Positions 8,016 to 17,940 of a stretch of DNA of 64,000 nucleotides are shown here, piece by piece. Under the pieces are notes generated by a model. The model had not been told where the DNA came from. It was given only the letters and a program-made list of their open reading frames with translations, and did no database searches. The DNA lies in the NCBI RefSeq assembly GCF_040907265.1, contig NZ_JBFOHP010000002.1:2380501-2444500 (forward strand), read 5' to 3'. Each line of letters opens with the position of its first letter. The stretch's first letter is position 1. The DNA is from Streptomyces sclerotialus. Lineage in GTDB: Bacteria > Actinomycetota > Actinomycetes > Streptomycetales > Streptomycetaceae. The translations under genes and the position numbers were made by a program.

Positions 8016-8723
8016 ATGGCAGTGGACACCCGGACGGACCGACGGCCGTCCTCCTATGCGGGCATCCTGTGGCACTCGACCGTCGGCAAGAAGACGGCGA
8101 TGGCCGTCAGCGGCATCGTGATGCTGCTGTACCTGGTCGCCCACATGCTGGGGAACCTCAAGATCTTCTTCGGAGCCGTCGAGTTCGACGGTTACGCCCA
8201 CTGGCTGCGCACCATCGGCGAGCCCTTCCTGCATCACGAGTGGTTCCTGTGGATCGCCCGGGTGGTGCTGCTCGCCGCCGTCATCGTGCACGCGGTCGCC
8301 GCCTACCAGCTGAGCCGCCGCGACCTCGCCGCCCGCCCCACCAAGTACGTGCACAAGAAGAAGCGCACCAGCTACGCCACCCGCACCATGCGCTGGGGCG
8401 GGATCATCCTGGGCCTCTTCATCGTCTGGCACATCCTGGACCTGACGACCCTGACGGTGAACCCGCACGCCGCCGCCGGACACCCGTACGCCAATGTCGT
8501 CGCCACCTTCTCCACCTGGTACGGCAACGTCATCTACCTCGTCGCGATGCTCGCGCTCGGCCTGCACATCCGGCACGGCTTCTGGAGCGCCGCGCAGACC
8601 CTCGGCGCCAACCGTCCGGGGCGCGACCGCACCCTCAAGGCCATCGCCAACCTCCTGGCCCTGGTCCTCACCCTCGGCTTCATCGCCGTCCCCGTCTCCG
8701 TGATGACCGGAGTTGTGAGCTGA
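8016..8723 (+). CDS. sdhC: Succinate dehydrogenase cytochrome b subunit (b558 family)
   Basis: Membrane anchor of a Bacillus-type succinate:menaquinone oxidoreductase. The 235 residues contain five hydrophobic helices, with His residues in or next to them ([42 protein letters not shown]) that can ligate two haems. The [15 protein letters not shown] stretch is typical of the b558 family. ATG 8016 is preferred over the upstream ATG 7986 because it matches related N-termini ([12 protein letters not shown]) and sits at the predicted transcription start. One base separates its stop from sdhA. Confidence 0.93.
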   Translation: MAVDTRTDRRPSSYAGILWHSTVGKKTAMAVSGIVMLLYLVAHMLGNLKIFFGAVEFDGYAHWLRTIGEPFLHHEWFLWIARVVLLAAVIVHAVAAYQLSRRDLAARPTKYVHKKKRTSYATRTMRWGGIILGLFIVWHILDLTTLTVNPHAAAGHPYANVVATFSTWYGNVIYLVAMLALGLHIRHGFWSAAQTLGANRPGRDRTLKAIANLLALVLTLGFIAVPVSVMTGVVS

Positions 8724-8724
8724 C

Positions 8725-10667
<1,943 letters not shown>

Positions 10668-10671
<4 letters not shown>

Positions 10672-11408
10672 ACCTCACCCTGCGCATCTGGCGCCAGTCC
10701 GGCCCCGATTCCGCGGGCCGTATGACCGAGTACGACGTGCGGGACATCTCCCCCGAGATGTCCTTCCTGGAGATGCTCGACACCCTCAACGAAGAGCTGA
10801 TCCTGCGCGGTGAGGAGCCGGTCGCGTTCGACCACGACTGCCGCGAGGGGATCTGCGGCGCGTGCGGCATGGTCATCAACGGCGAGGCGCACGGCCCGGA
10901 GCGGACCACCACCTGCCAGCTGCACATGCGGCACTTCGACGACGGCGACACGATCGACATCGAGCCGTGGCGCGCCTCGGCGTTCCCCGTCGTCAAGGAC
11001 CTGGTCGTGGACCGTACGGCGTTCGACCGGATCATCGGGTCCGGCGGCTACATCACGGCCCCGACGGGCAGCGCCCCCGAGGCGCACGCCACGCCGGTGC
11101 CGAAGCCGGCCGCCGACACCGCGTTCGAGCACGCGGAGTGCATCGGCTGCGGCGCGTGCGTCGCGGCCTGCCCGAACGGCTCGGCGATGCTCTTCACCTC
11201 CGCCAAGGTCGTCCACCTCAACTCCCTGCCGCAGGGCGCCCCGGAGCGCGAGTCCCGGGTCCTGGACATGGTCGGGCAGATGGACGACGAGGGCTTCGGC
11301 GGCTGCACGAACACCGGCGAGTGCGCGACGGCCTGCCCGAAGGGCATCCCGCTGTTCAGCATCACCAAGATGAACCGCGAGTTCGTGCGGGCGGCCCGCA
11401 AGGCCTGA
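10668..11408 (+). CDS. sdhB: Succinate dehydrogenase iron-sulfur subunit
   Basis: A 246-residue subunit that passes electrons from SdhA to the cytochrome. The ligands for three clusters are visible: [10 protein letters not shown] plus a later Cys for [2Fe-2S], [12 protein letters not shown] for [4Fe-4S], and [12 protein letters not shown] for the third cluster. The GTG at 10668 overlaps the sdhA stop, suggesting translational coupling. Streptomyces usually has another sdh operon elsewhere, so this set may be a conditional isozyme under the adjacent LysR regulator. Confidence 0.96.
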
Positions 11409-11534
11409 CAGACCCGGGTCCGGGCTCCCAGGCCTCCGGGAGTCCGGGCCCGCCGGACCGGCGCCGCGGCGGCAACCGACGCTCCGCGGCCGCGGCGCCC
11501 CGAGGCGGCGGGCCGGTGCATCCCGCCGCCTCCC

Positions 11535-11561
11535 GGGGCGGGCCGTGCGGTGGCCCGCCCC
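11535..11561. terminator. Hairpin between converging sdhB and nitrile hydratase genes
   Basis: A 10-bp perfect stem (GGGGCGGGCC / GGCCCGCCCC) with a 7-base loop in the 182-base convergent gap. Several weaker GC-rich stems lie nearer sdhB. Confidence 0.7.
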
Positions 11562-11590
11562 CTGCGGAGCCGGTTCCTGGTCGCCGGCTC

Positions 11591-12181
11591 TCAGACCGCG
11601 GCGGTCCCGATGAGACCCTCCCGGGTGACCAGCCGGGCGAGCGCCTCCTCGGCCAGGCCGTCCGTGCCCTCGGGCCGCCGCGGCAGCACCATGTACCGGC
11701 TCTCCGCGCTGGAGTCCCAGACGGTGATGCGTACGTCGTCGCCGAGCGTCAGCCCGAACTCCGCCAGTACCGACCGCGGGTCGCGCACCACGCGGGACCG
11801 GTACGCCTCGCTCTTGTACCAGGACGGCGAGGGCCCCAGCAGCCCGATCGGGTAGCACGAACACAGCGTGCAGACCAGGACGTTGTGGTGGTCGGCGGTG
11901 TTCGCCACGACCTTCAGCCGCTGTTCCTGGATGCCGCCGGCCATCGACAGCCCGACCTCCGGCAGCGCCGCGTTGGCGTCCGCCAGCAGCCGCTCCCGGA
12001 AGCCCGGGTCCGTCCAGGCCCGCGCGGCGATCCGCGCGCCGTTGACCGGCGAGGCGCCGTTCAGCACGGTGGTCAGGATGCCGTCCAGCTGGTCGTCGGC
12101 CACCACCCCGGCCTCGATCAGCCGCTCCTCCAGGTGCCGTACCCGTACCGCCACCGTGCTGCTCGCATGCTGCCCGCTCAT
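11591..12181 (-). CDS. Nitrile hydratase alpha subunit, cobalt type
   Basis: Catalytic subunit of a nitrile hydratase (nitrile to amide) or a related enzyme such as thiocyanate hydrolase. The metal-binding claw CTLCSC is at residues 104-109; Thr at its second position and Tyr directly after it are the cobalt-type pattern (the iron type has Ser and Thr). The two cysteines of CSC are normally oxidised to sulfinic and sulfenic acids. The WYKSEAYRSRVVRDPRSVL stretch is typical of the family. The 196-residue length is normal. ATG 12181 overlaps the stop of the preceding gene (ATGA). No activator or cobalt transporter gene is adjacent. Confidence 0.92.
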   Translation of the reverse strand: MSGQHASSTVAVRVRHLEERLIEAGVVADDQLDGILTTVLNGASPVNGARIAARAWTDPGFRERLLADANAALPEVGLSMAGGIQEQRLKVVANTADHHNVLVCTLCSCYPIGLLGPSPSWYKSEAYRSRVVRDPRSVLAEFGLTLGDDVRITVWDSSAESRYMVLPRRPEGTDGLAEEALARLVTREGLIGTAAV

Positions 12182-12462
12182 ACCCGTTCCTCCTCCGCCG
12201 GTTCCAGGTACGACTCCCACAGGTCCACCGTGACCTCGTGCGTGCCGGCGCCCCACAGCTCCCGTGCCGGGAAGGCGACGGTGTAGACGGTCTCGATGCG
12301 CGGCTCGGCGGCCCCGGCGGCCCGCTCGTCCGCGAGCGGCCAGCGGCCCTGCGCCTCCACGACCCGTCCGGTGTGCCCGCGCACGTACCGCGGCGCGCGG
12401 GTGTGCCCGTCGGGGTCGACGGCCCGTACGAGCACCCGCTGCCCCGCCGCGAACTCACGCAT
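12178..12462 (-). CDS. Nitrile hydratase beta subunit, separate C-terminal half
   Basis: A 94-residue protein that matches only the SH3-like C-terminal half of nitrile hydratase beta: FAAGQRVLVR, the TRAPRYVRGHTGRV motif, VYTVAFPARELWG and the VTVDLWESYLEPA end. In most nitrile hydratases this domain is fused to the N-terminal half; here it is a separate gene. It corresponds to the alpha subunit of thiocyanate hydrolase and to ToyL of toyocamycin nitrile hydratase. Start ATG 12462 overlaps the previous stop by eight bases; its own stop overlaps the alpha start. Confidence 0.88.
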   Translation of the reverse strand: MREFAAGQRVLVRAVDPDGHTRAPRYVRGHTGRVVEAQGRWPLADERAAGAAEPRIETVYTVAFPARELWGAGTHEVTVDLWESYLEPAEEERV

Positions 12463-12724
12463 CCCCGAGCACCTTCCGCTCGGCGACCAGCGTCTCGATG
12501 GCGTGCAGCCAGCGCTCGTAGTACGAGGCCGCCAGGTACTCGGCGGGCGCCATCCGCTCCACGGCGTCCCGGAACTCGTCCAGCGTGTAGACCCCGCCCC
12601 GCACCAGCGCCATGTTCAGCGCGTACACCCGCGCTTCCCAGTCGGCATGGAACGGAGGCTCGTCCGCCTCGATCTCCAGAGGGCCGAACCCGGTCTGCCC
12701 GCCCACATCGTTGACTCGGCTCAT
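12455..12724 (-). CDS. Nitrile hydratase beta subunit, separate N-terminal half
   Basis: An 89-residue protein equal to the helical N-terminal half of nitrile hydratase beta. VNDVGGQTGFGPLEIEADEP is the standard opening, then FHADWEARVYALNMAL and YYERWLHAIETLV. It ends with a proper stop (GVLGDA region) and the next gene starts inside its last codons, so this is an evolved split rather than a frameshift. It corresponds to ToyK, or to the beta subunit of thiocyanate hydrolase. It is first of three co-transcribed genes and starts 48 bases after the toxin stop. Confidence 0.88.
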   Translation of the reverse strand: MSRVNDVGGQTGFGPLEIEADEPPFHADWEARVYALNMALVRGGVYTLDEFRDAVERMAPAEYLAASYYERWLHAIETLVAERKVLGDA

Positions 12725-12772
12725 GCGAGGAGCCTAGGAGCCGCACGAACGGGCGGCCAGTGAACGGCGCGC

Positions 12773-13150
12773 CTACCTGGCCTTCCAGCTGCGCAGCCGC
12801 TTGGCCACGACGGCCAGATCGGCCTCCTTCTCCCGGACGTCCCGGACCAACTGGGCCATGCCCCCGGGTGTCGGCGCGAGGGCTTCGCCGGACTGCTCCA
12901 TGTACGCCCAGGCGCACGCCGCACCGATGATGCCGTTGTAGTCCTCGAAAGGCTTCAGGAGCACCATAGTGTGCAGCAGGCTGGCGGCCCGGGTCGGCGT
13001 CTCCTCGTAGTAGATCTCACCGGCGAACCGCTGGAACCGGTGGCGCTCGACGACGGCGTGCAGTGCACCCCAGTCACGCAGCCGGGGATCACTGGGCACG
13101 TTCGCCGCCTGAATGCCGAGGATCCACCCGGCATCGATCGTCAGGATCAC
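12773..13150 (-). CDS. Fic/Doc-like toxin of a toxin-antitoxin pair
   Basis: A 125-residue protein resembling the Doc-like 'fic family toxin' found widely in Streptomyces. Doc toxins phosphorylate elongation factor Tu, using a HxFxxANKR motif. The aligned segment here reads KPFEDYNGII (residues 66-75), so the catalytic His and the phosphate-binding Arg are both replaced while Phe and Asn remain. LLHTMVLL just before it and AYMEQSGEA after it fit the family. The GTG start at 13150 overlaps the antitoxin stop (GTGA). Activity is therefore uncertain. Confidence 0.75.
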   Translation of the reverse strand: MILTIDAGWILGIQAANVPSDPRLRDWGALHAVVERHRFQRFAGEIYYEETPTRAASLLHTMVLLKPFEDYNGIIGAACAWAYMEQSGEALAPTPGGMAQLVRDVREKEADLAVVAKRLRSWKAR

Positions 13151-13365
13151 CTGTCGCCCGCCTCGAAGGCTTCGACGAACTCCGGTGCCAGGACAGCGAA
13201 CTTGGCACTCGCGCCCTCGATGAAACTCTGCCGCTGCCGCCGCCGCACGACGTCCTCGGTCAGAATGTCGTGCGCCAGCCGCTTGATCGCGACGCCTTGC
13301 TCCTTGGCCTCGGCGCGCAGCTCGGCCAGCTCTTCCTCGGTGAACTCGATCGTGATACCCGGCAT
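13147..13365 (-). CDS. Antitoxin of the Fic-like pair
   Basis: A 72-residue acidic protein. The N-terminal ITIEFTEEELAELRAEAKEQG (residues 4-24) looks like a ribbon-helix-helix DNA-binding unit, and the C-terminal half (FIEGASAKFAVLAPEFVEAF) is likely the part that holds the toxin. It lies directly upstream of the toxin and overlaps it by four bases. There is no ribosome site, but a TAGTGT box ends six bases before the ATG, predicting a leaderless mRNA. Direct repeats just upstream fit autorepression. Confidence 0.78.
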   Translation of the reverse strand: MPGITIEFTEEELAELRAEAKEQGVAIKRLAHDILTEDVVRRRQRQSFIEGASAKFAVLAPEFVEAFEAGDR

Positions 13366-13371
13366 GTCGTC

Positions 13372-13415
13372 ACACTAGACAGCCCGCCGCCTTGATCACT
13401 ACCGCGTTCACTACC
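13372..13415 (-). promoter_or_regulatory. Antitoxin promoter with tandem repeats
   Basis: Minus-strand TAGTGT (13377-13372) lies six bases before the antitoxin ATG. Two direct copies of GGTAGTGA (plus strand TCACTACC at 13396-13403 and 13408-13415) with 12-base spacing lie just upstream, spanning the -35 area. They are good candidates for antitoxin binding sites. Confidence 0.5.
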
Positions 13416-13432
13416 AAAGGTGAAACCGAGGT

Positions 13433-13455
13433 GCGGGGCGCTTCGTGCGCCCCGC
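13433..13455 (-). terminator. Terminator of the his operon
   Basis: A 9-bp perfect stem (GCGGGGCGC / GCGCCCCGC) with TTCGT loop, 11 bases after the hisF stop. It separates the his operon from the antitoxin gene downstream. Confidence 0.75.
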
Positions 13456-13465
13456 GACGCGGGCG

Positions 13466-14236
13466 TCAGCGGACCGGCCGCCCCGCCTCCCGGAGGGTGT
13501 CCTTGACCTCGCTGATGCGGAGGTCGCCGAAGTGGAAGACGGAGGCGGCGAGGACCGCGTCGGCGCCGGCGTCGACGGCCGGGGGGAAGTCGGTGAGCTT
13601 GCCCGCGCCGCCGGAGGCGATGACCGGGACGGTCACGTGCTTGCGGACGGCGGCGATCATCTCCGTGTCGTAGCCGTCCTTGGTGCCGTCGGCGTCCATG
13701 GAGTTCAGGAGGATCTCGCCGGCACCGAGGTCGGCGGCGCGGTGCGCCCACTCGACGGCGTCGATGCCCGTGCCGCGGCGGCCGCCGTGCGTGGTGACCT
13801 CGAAGCCGGAGGGGGTGGTGGTGCCCTCGGGCGTGCGGCGGGCGTCGACCGAGAGGACCAGGACCTGGCGGCCGAAGCGCTCGGCGATCTCCCGGATCAG
13901 CTCGGGGCGGGCGATCGCGGCGGTGTTGACGCCGACCTTGTCCGCGCCCGCGCGCAGCAGCTTGTCGACGTCCTCGGGGGTGCGGACGCCGCCGCCGACG
14001 GTGAGCGGGATGAAGACCTGCTCGGCGGTGCGGCGGACCACGTCGTACGTCGTCTCGCGGTTGCCGGAGGAGGCCGTGATGTCGAGGAAGGTCAGCTCGT
14101 CGGCGCCCTCCTGGCCGTAGATCTTGGCCATCTCGACGGGGTCGCCGGCGTCACGGAGGTTCTGGAAGTTCACGCCCTTGACGACCCGGCCGTTGTCCAC
14201 GTCCAGGCAGGGGATGACTCGGACCGCCAGGGTCAT
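13466..14236 (-). CDS. hisF: Imidazole glycerol phosphate synthase, cyclase subunit
   Basis: Uses ammonia from HisH to form imidazole glycerol phosphate and AICAR. The 256-residue TIM barrel shows the paired half-barrel motifs: [15 protein letters not shown] at the start with the catalytic Asp, FLDITAS, VGGGVRT, then [16 protein letters not shown] and ASGGAGKL. Last gene of the his operon, five bases after ridA. Start ATG 14236 gives the standard [13 protein letters not shown]. Confidence 0.97.
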   Translation of the reverse strand: MTLAVRVIPCLDVDNGRVVKGVNFQNLRDAGDPVEMAKIYGQEGADELTFLDITASSGNRETTYDVVRRTAEQVFIPLTVGGGVRTPEDVDKLLRAGADKVGVNTAAIARPELIREIAERFGRQVLVLSVDARRTPEGTTTPSGFEVTTHGGRRGTGIDAVEWAHRAADLGAGEILLNSMDADGTKDGYDTEMIAAVRKHVTVPVIASGGAGKLTDFPPAVDAGADAVLAASVFHFGDLRISEVKDTLREAGRPVR

Positions 14237-14241
14237 GAGGG

Positions 14242-14661
14242 TCAGGCTCCTTCGATGGGTGCTCGGAGGCCTTCGGGGCCTGCGAAGGCTTCCAGTTCTA
14301 CTTGGACCAGGATGCGCGGGTCGACGAAGCCCGAGACCACGACGACGGTGGTGGCGGGCCGGACCACGCCGAACAGCTCCTGGTGGGCGCGCGCCGCCGC
14401 GTCGATGTCCCGGGCGTGCGCGAGGTACAGGCGGGTGCGGACGACGGCGGCGGCGCCGAGGCCGAACTCCGCGAGGGAGTCGACGGCGCGGGTCAGGGCG
14501 ACCCGGGTCTGTTCGTACGGGTCGCCCTCGCCGTACAGCACCGTGCCGTCGAACGGGGTCGTGCCGGAGACCAGGACCCGGTCCCCGGCGGCGACGGCGC
14601 GTGCCGCGCCGAAGGCCTCTTCCCAGGGGCCCTCACCAGGTACGCGCCGTACTCCGCTCAT
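14242..14661 (-). CDS. RidA family protein
   Basis: A 139-residue RidA/YjgF-like protein. RidA proteins hydrolyse reactive enamine or imine intermediates released by PLP enzymes, protecting metabolism. [13 protein letters not shown] near residue 28 and VVRTRLYLA near 80 are the usual conserved segments, and the C-terminal region [16 protein letters not shown] carries the family Arg and Glu. Its place between priA and hisF, in an operon with the PLP enzyme HisC, suggests a housekeeping role there; this is inference. Confidence 0.85.
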   Translation of the reverse strand: MSGVRRVPGEGPWEEAFGAARAVAAGDRVLVSGTTPFDGTVLYGEGDPYEQTRVALTRAVDSLAEFGLGAAAVVRTRLYLAHARDIDAAARAHQELFGVVRPATTVVVVSGFVDPRILVQVELEAFAGPEGLRAPIEGA

Positions 14662-14674
14662 CGCACTGCCTCCG

Positions 14675-15397
14675 TTATCGGGTGGCCTCCAGGGCCTCTT
14701 CCAGGGTGAACGCCTTGGCGTACAGGGCCTTTCCGACGATCGCGCCCTCCACACCTTCGGGGACCAGCGTCGCGATGGCGCGCAGGTCGTCGAGGGAGGA
14801 GACGCCGCCGGAGGCGACGACGGGCCGGTCGGTCGCGGCGCAGACGTTCTTCAACAGCTCCAGGTTGGGGCCCTGGAGGGTGCCGTCCTTGTTGATGTCG
14901 GTGACGACGTACCGGGCGCAGCCCTCGGAGTCCAGCCGGGCCAGCGTCTCGTACAGGTCGCCGCCGTCGCGGGTCCAGCCGCGGCCGCGCAGGGTCGTGC
15001 CGCGTACGTCCAGGCCCACCGCGATCTTGTCACCGTGCTCGGCGATGATCTTGGCGACCCACTCGGGGTTCTCCAGGGCCGCGGTGCCGATGTTGACGCG
15101 CTCGCAGCCGGTGGCGAGCGCAGCGGCCAGCGAGTCGTCGTCGCGGATACCGCCGGACAGCTCGACCTTGATGTCCATGGAGCGGGCGACCTCGGCGATC
15201 TGCGCGCGGTTGTCGCCGGTGCCGAAGGCGGCGTCCAGGTCGACCAGGTGCAGCCACTCGGCGCCCGACCGCTGCCAGGCCAGGGCGGCCTGCAGCGGGT
15301 CGCCGTAGGAGGTCTCGGAGCCGGACTCGCCGTGCACGAGGCGGACGGCCTGGCCGTCCCGGACGTCGACGGCGGGCAGCAGTTCGAGCTTGTTCAC
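14675..15397 (-). CDS. priA: Bifunctional ProFAR / PRA isomerase
   Basis: In actinobacteria without trpF one enzyme performs both the HisA step and the TrpF step of tryptophan synthesis. The 240-residue barrel has [56 protein letters not shown] and [11 protein letters not shown]. The catalytic Asp residues are in the first and fifth of these. GTG 15397 gives the 240-residue length usual in Streptomyces. A GTG at 15433 that overlaps the hisH stop (GTGA) would add 12 residues of Ser-Pro-Val repeats and cannot be excluded. Confidence 0.94.
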   Translation of the reverse strand: MNKLELLPAVDVRDGQAVRLVHGESGSETSYGDPLQAALAWQRSGAEWLHLVDLDAAFGTGDNRAQIAEVARSMDIKVELSGGIRDDDSLAAALATGCERVNIGTAALENPEWVAKIIAEHGDKIAVGLDVRGTTLRGRGWTRDGGDLYETLARLDSEGCARYVVTDINKDGTLQGPNLELLKNVCAATDRPVVASGGVSSLDDLRAIATLVPEGVEGAIVGKALYAKAFTLEEALEATR

Positions 15398-15429
15398 GGA
15401 ACTCACAGGACTCACAGAACTCTCGGGGC

Positions 15430-16080
15430 TCACAGGGACTCGATCCAGTTGGTCAGGAGCTGGGCTCCCGCGTCGCCGGACTTCTCGGGGTGGAACTGGG
15501 TGGCCCACAGCGGGCCGTTCTCCACGGCGGCCACGAAGGGCGCGCCGTGCGTGGCCCAGGTGACCTTGGGGGCACGCATGGTGGGGTTGCCGATCTCCAG
15601 CTCCCAGTCGTGCACGGCGTAGGAGTGCACGAAGTAGTAGCGCGCGTCGGCGTCCAGGCCGGCGAAGAGCCGCGAGTCCTGCGGCGCCTCGACGGTGTTC
15701 CAGCCCATGTGCGGCACGACGTCGGCCTTGAGCGGGCCGACCGTGCCGGGCCACTCGTCCAGGCCTTCGGTCTCCTCGCCGTGCTCGATGCCGCGGCCGA
15801 AGAGGATCTGCATGCCCACGCAGATGCCCATGACCGGACGCCCGCCGGCCAGCCGGCGGCCCACGACCCAGTCGCCGCGGGCCGCGCGCAGGCCCTTCAT
15901 GCAGGCCGCGAAGGCACCGACGCCGGGGACCAGCAGCCCGTCGGCGTTCATGGCGGTGTCGTAGTCGCGGGTCACCTCGACATCGGCGCCGACGTGGGCC
16001 AGTGCCCGCTCGGCGGACCGGATGTTGCCGAAGCCGTAGTCGAAGACGACCACTTTCTTACGAGGCGTGCTCAATTCCAT
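15430..16080 (-). CDS. hisH: Imidazole glycerol phosphate synthase, glutaminase subunit
   Basis: A class I glutamine amidotransferase that passes ammonia to HisF. At 216 residues it has the nucleophile Cys in [14 protein letters not shown], the oxyanion strand region VPGVGAF, and the His-Glu pair in [13 protein letters not shown] 16080 gives [16 protein letters not shown]. Its start lies inside the end of the small membrane protein gene (10-base overlap). Confidence 0.96.
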   Translation of the reverse strand: MELSTPRKKVVVFDYGFGNIRSAERALAHVGADVEVTRDYDTAMNADGLLVPGVGAFAACMKGLRAARGDWVVGRRLAGGRPVMGICVGMQILFGRGIEHGEETEGLDEWPGTVGPLKADVVPHMGWNTVEAPQDSRLFAGLDADARYYFVHSYAVHDWELEIGNPTMRAPKVTWATHGAPFVAAVENGPLWATQFHPEKSGDAGAQLLTNWIESL

Positions 16081-16235
16081 ACCTCCAGCCGCACGATGCC
16101 GGCGGCCAGGCACAGCACCGAGCCGATGGCGAGCAGCACGATCACGCTCTTGGGCAGCTTCTGCTTCCAGAAGGAGTAGACCCCGCCGAGCAGGAAGAGG
16201 CCCACGAGGATGAAGACCGTCGACAGACCGTTCAC
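16071..16235 (-). CDS. Small two-span membrane protein in the his operon
   Basis: A 54-residue protein, [20 protein letters not shown] at the N-terminus, with two hydrophobic helices (about residues 5-22 and 31-48) joined by the basic loop FWKQKLPKS. The GTG start at 16235 overlaps the hisB stop (GTGA) and its own end overlaps hisH by 10 bases, so translation is coupled on both sides. Its place inside the his operon is known from other Streptomyces. Function unknown. Confidence 0.82.
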   Translation of the reverse strand: MNGLSTVFILVGLFLLGGVYSFWKQKLPKSVIVLLAIGSVLCLAAGIVRLEVWN

Positions 16236-16825
16236 AGGGCGCCCTTCGTGGAAGGCAGGATGCCGGCGGCGCGCGGGTCCCGCTCGGAGGCGTACCGCAG
16301 CGCCCGGGCCAGCGCCTTGAACTGGCACTCCACGATGTGGTGGGCGTTGCGCCCGTACGGCACGTGGACGTGCAGGGCGATCTGGGCCTGCGCGACGAAG
16401 GACTCCAGGATGTGCCGGGTCATCGTCGTGTCGTACGTGCCGATCATCGGCGCGATGTTCTCGGGCTCGGTGTGGATCAGGTACGGGCGGCCCGAGAGGT
16501 CCACGGTCACCTGGGCGAGCGACTCGTCCAGCGGGACGGTGCAGTTGCCGAAGCGGTAGATGCCCACCTTGTCGCCGAGCGCCTGCTTGAAGGCGGCGCC
16601 CAGCGCGAGGGCGGTGTCCTCGATGGTGTGGTGGGTGTCGATGTGCAGGTCGCCGTCGGTCTTCACGGTGAGGTCGAACAGACCGTGCCGGCCGAGCTGG
16701 TCGAGCATGTGGTCGTAGAAGCCCACGCCGGTCGAGACGTCGACCTGTCCGGTGCCGTCGAGGTCGATCTCGACGAGGACCGAGGTCTCCTTGGTCTTGC
16801 GCTCGACGCGTCCTACGCGGCTCAT
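16232..16825 (-). CDS. hisB: Imidazoleglycerol-phosphate dehydratase
   Basis: Dehydrates imidazole glycerol phosphate to imidazole acetol phosphate; a manganese enzyme forming a 24-mer. The 197-residue monofunctional protein has the two His-rich metal motifs, [13 protein letters not shown] and [14 protein letters not shown], and their second-half counterparts [16 protein letters not shown] and [19 protein letters not shown]. There is no phosphatase domain. ATG 16825 overlaps the hisC stop. Confidence 0.97.
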   Translation of the reverse strand: MSRVGRVERKTKETSVLVEIDLDGTGQVDVSTGVGFYDHMLDQLGRHGLFDLTVKTDGDLHIDTHHTIEDTALALGAAFKQALGDKVGIYRFGNCTVPLDESLAQVTVDLSGRPYLIHTEPENIAPMIGTYDTTMTRHILESFVAQAQIALHVHVPYGRNAHHIVECQFKALARALRYASERDPRAAGILPSTKGAL

Positions 16826-17940
16826 GCGCCTGTCTCCTTCATGATCGCGCGCACCGCATCGAGGAACGCGTCGTTCTCTGCCGGGGTGCCCGCGGTCACC
16901 CGCAGCCAGCCCGGTACTCCGTTGTCACGGACCAGGACGCCCTGGTCGAGGATGGCCTGCCAGGCCGCGTGCTGGTTCTCGAACCGGCCGAACTGCACGA
17001 AGTTGGCGTCGGAGTCGACGACCTCGCAGCCGATCGCGCGCAGCTCGTCGACGATGCGGTCCCGCTCGGTCTTCAGCTGCTCGACGTACTTCAGCAGCGT
17101 ATCGGTGTGCTCCAGGGCGGCCAGCGCGGTGGCCTGGGTGACCGCGGAGAGGTGGTACGGCAGGCGTACCAGCTGCACGGCGTCGACCACGGCCGGGTCG
17201 GCGGCGAGGTAACCCAGGCGCAGCCCGGCCGCGCCGAACGCCTTGGACATCGTCCGGGAGACGACCAGGTTCGGCCGGCCCTCGATCAGCGGGAGCAGCG
17301 ACGGGCGGTGGCTGAACTCGCCGTACGCCTCGTCGATCACGACGAGCGCCCCGGCAGTGTCCGCCTTGGCGGCCTGCGCCGCCTCGTACAGCGCCAGAAC
17401 CGTTTCCGCTGCCACGGCCGTGCCGGTGGGGTTGTTCGGCGAGCAGATGAAGACCACGTCCGGCTTGCGCTCGGCGATGGCCTGCTTCGCGGCCTCGACG
17501 TCGATGGTGAAGTCGTCGTTCCGCGGCCCGGAGATCCACTCCGTGCCCGTGCCGCGCGAGATCAGGCCGTGCATCGAGTACGACGGCTCGAAGCCGATGG
17601 CCGAGCGCCCTGGACCGCCGAAGGTCTGCAGCAGCTGCTGGATGACCTCGTTGGAGCCGTTGGCGGCCCAGACCTGGTCCTTGGTGACCTCGTGGCCGCC
17701 GGTGCGGGAGAGGTACCGGGCCAGCCCCGAGCGCAGCTCGACCGCGTCCCGGTCCGGGTAGCGGTTGAGGTCGCGGGCCGCCTCGGTGACCCGCTCGGCG
17801 ATCCGCTGCACGAGCGGCTCGGGCAGCGGGTAGGGGTTCTCGTTGGTGTTCAGTCGTACGGGCACGTCCAGCTGGGGGGCACCGTACGGGGACTTGCCAC
17901 GCAGCTCGTCCCGGATGGGGAGATCGTCGATCCTGGTCAC
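16822..17940 (-). CDS. hisC: Histidinol-phosphate aminotransferase
   Basis: A PLP-dependent class II aminotransferase of 372 residues converting imidazole acetol phosphate to histidinol phosphate. The PLP lysine is in [28 protein letters not shown] and VIDEAYGEF supply other cofactor contacts, and LNTNENPYP near residue 30 is the usual substrate-side motif. The GTG start at 17940 overlaps the hisD stop. Confidence 0.96.
   Translation of the reverse strand: MTRIDDLPIRDELRGKSPYGAPQLDVPVRLNTNENPYPLPEPLVQRIAERVTEAARDLNRYPDRDAVELRSGLARYLSRTGGHEVTKDQVWAANGSNEVIQQLLQTFGGPGRSAIGFEPSYSMHGLISRGTGTEWISGPRNDDFTIDVEAAKQAIAERKPDVVFICSPNNPTGTAVAAETVLALYEAAQAAKADTAGALVVIDEAYGEFSHRPSLLPLIEGRPNLVVSRTMSKAFGAAGLRLGYLAADPAVVDAVQLVRLPYHLSAVTQATALAALEHTDTLLKYVEQLKTERDRIVDELRAIGCEVVDSDANFVQFGRFENQHAAWQAILDQGVLVRDNGVPGWLRVTAGTPAENDAFLDAVRAIMKETGA

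Noticed and set aside
12178..12724. Frameshift or pseudogene in nitrile hydratase beta
   Set aside because: Both halves have clean starts and stops with coupling overlaps, complete domains and matching codon bias, and enzymes with this split are known.
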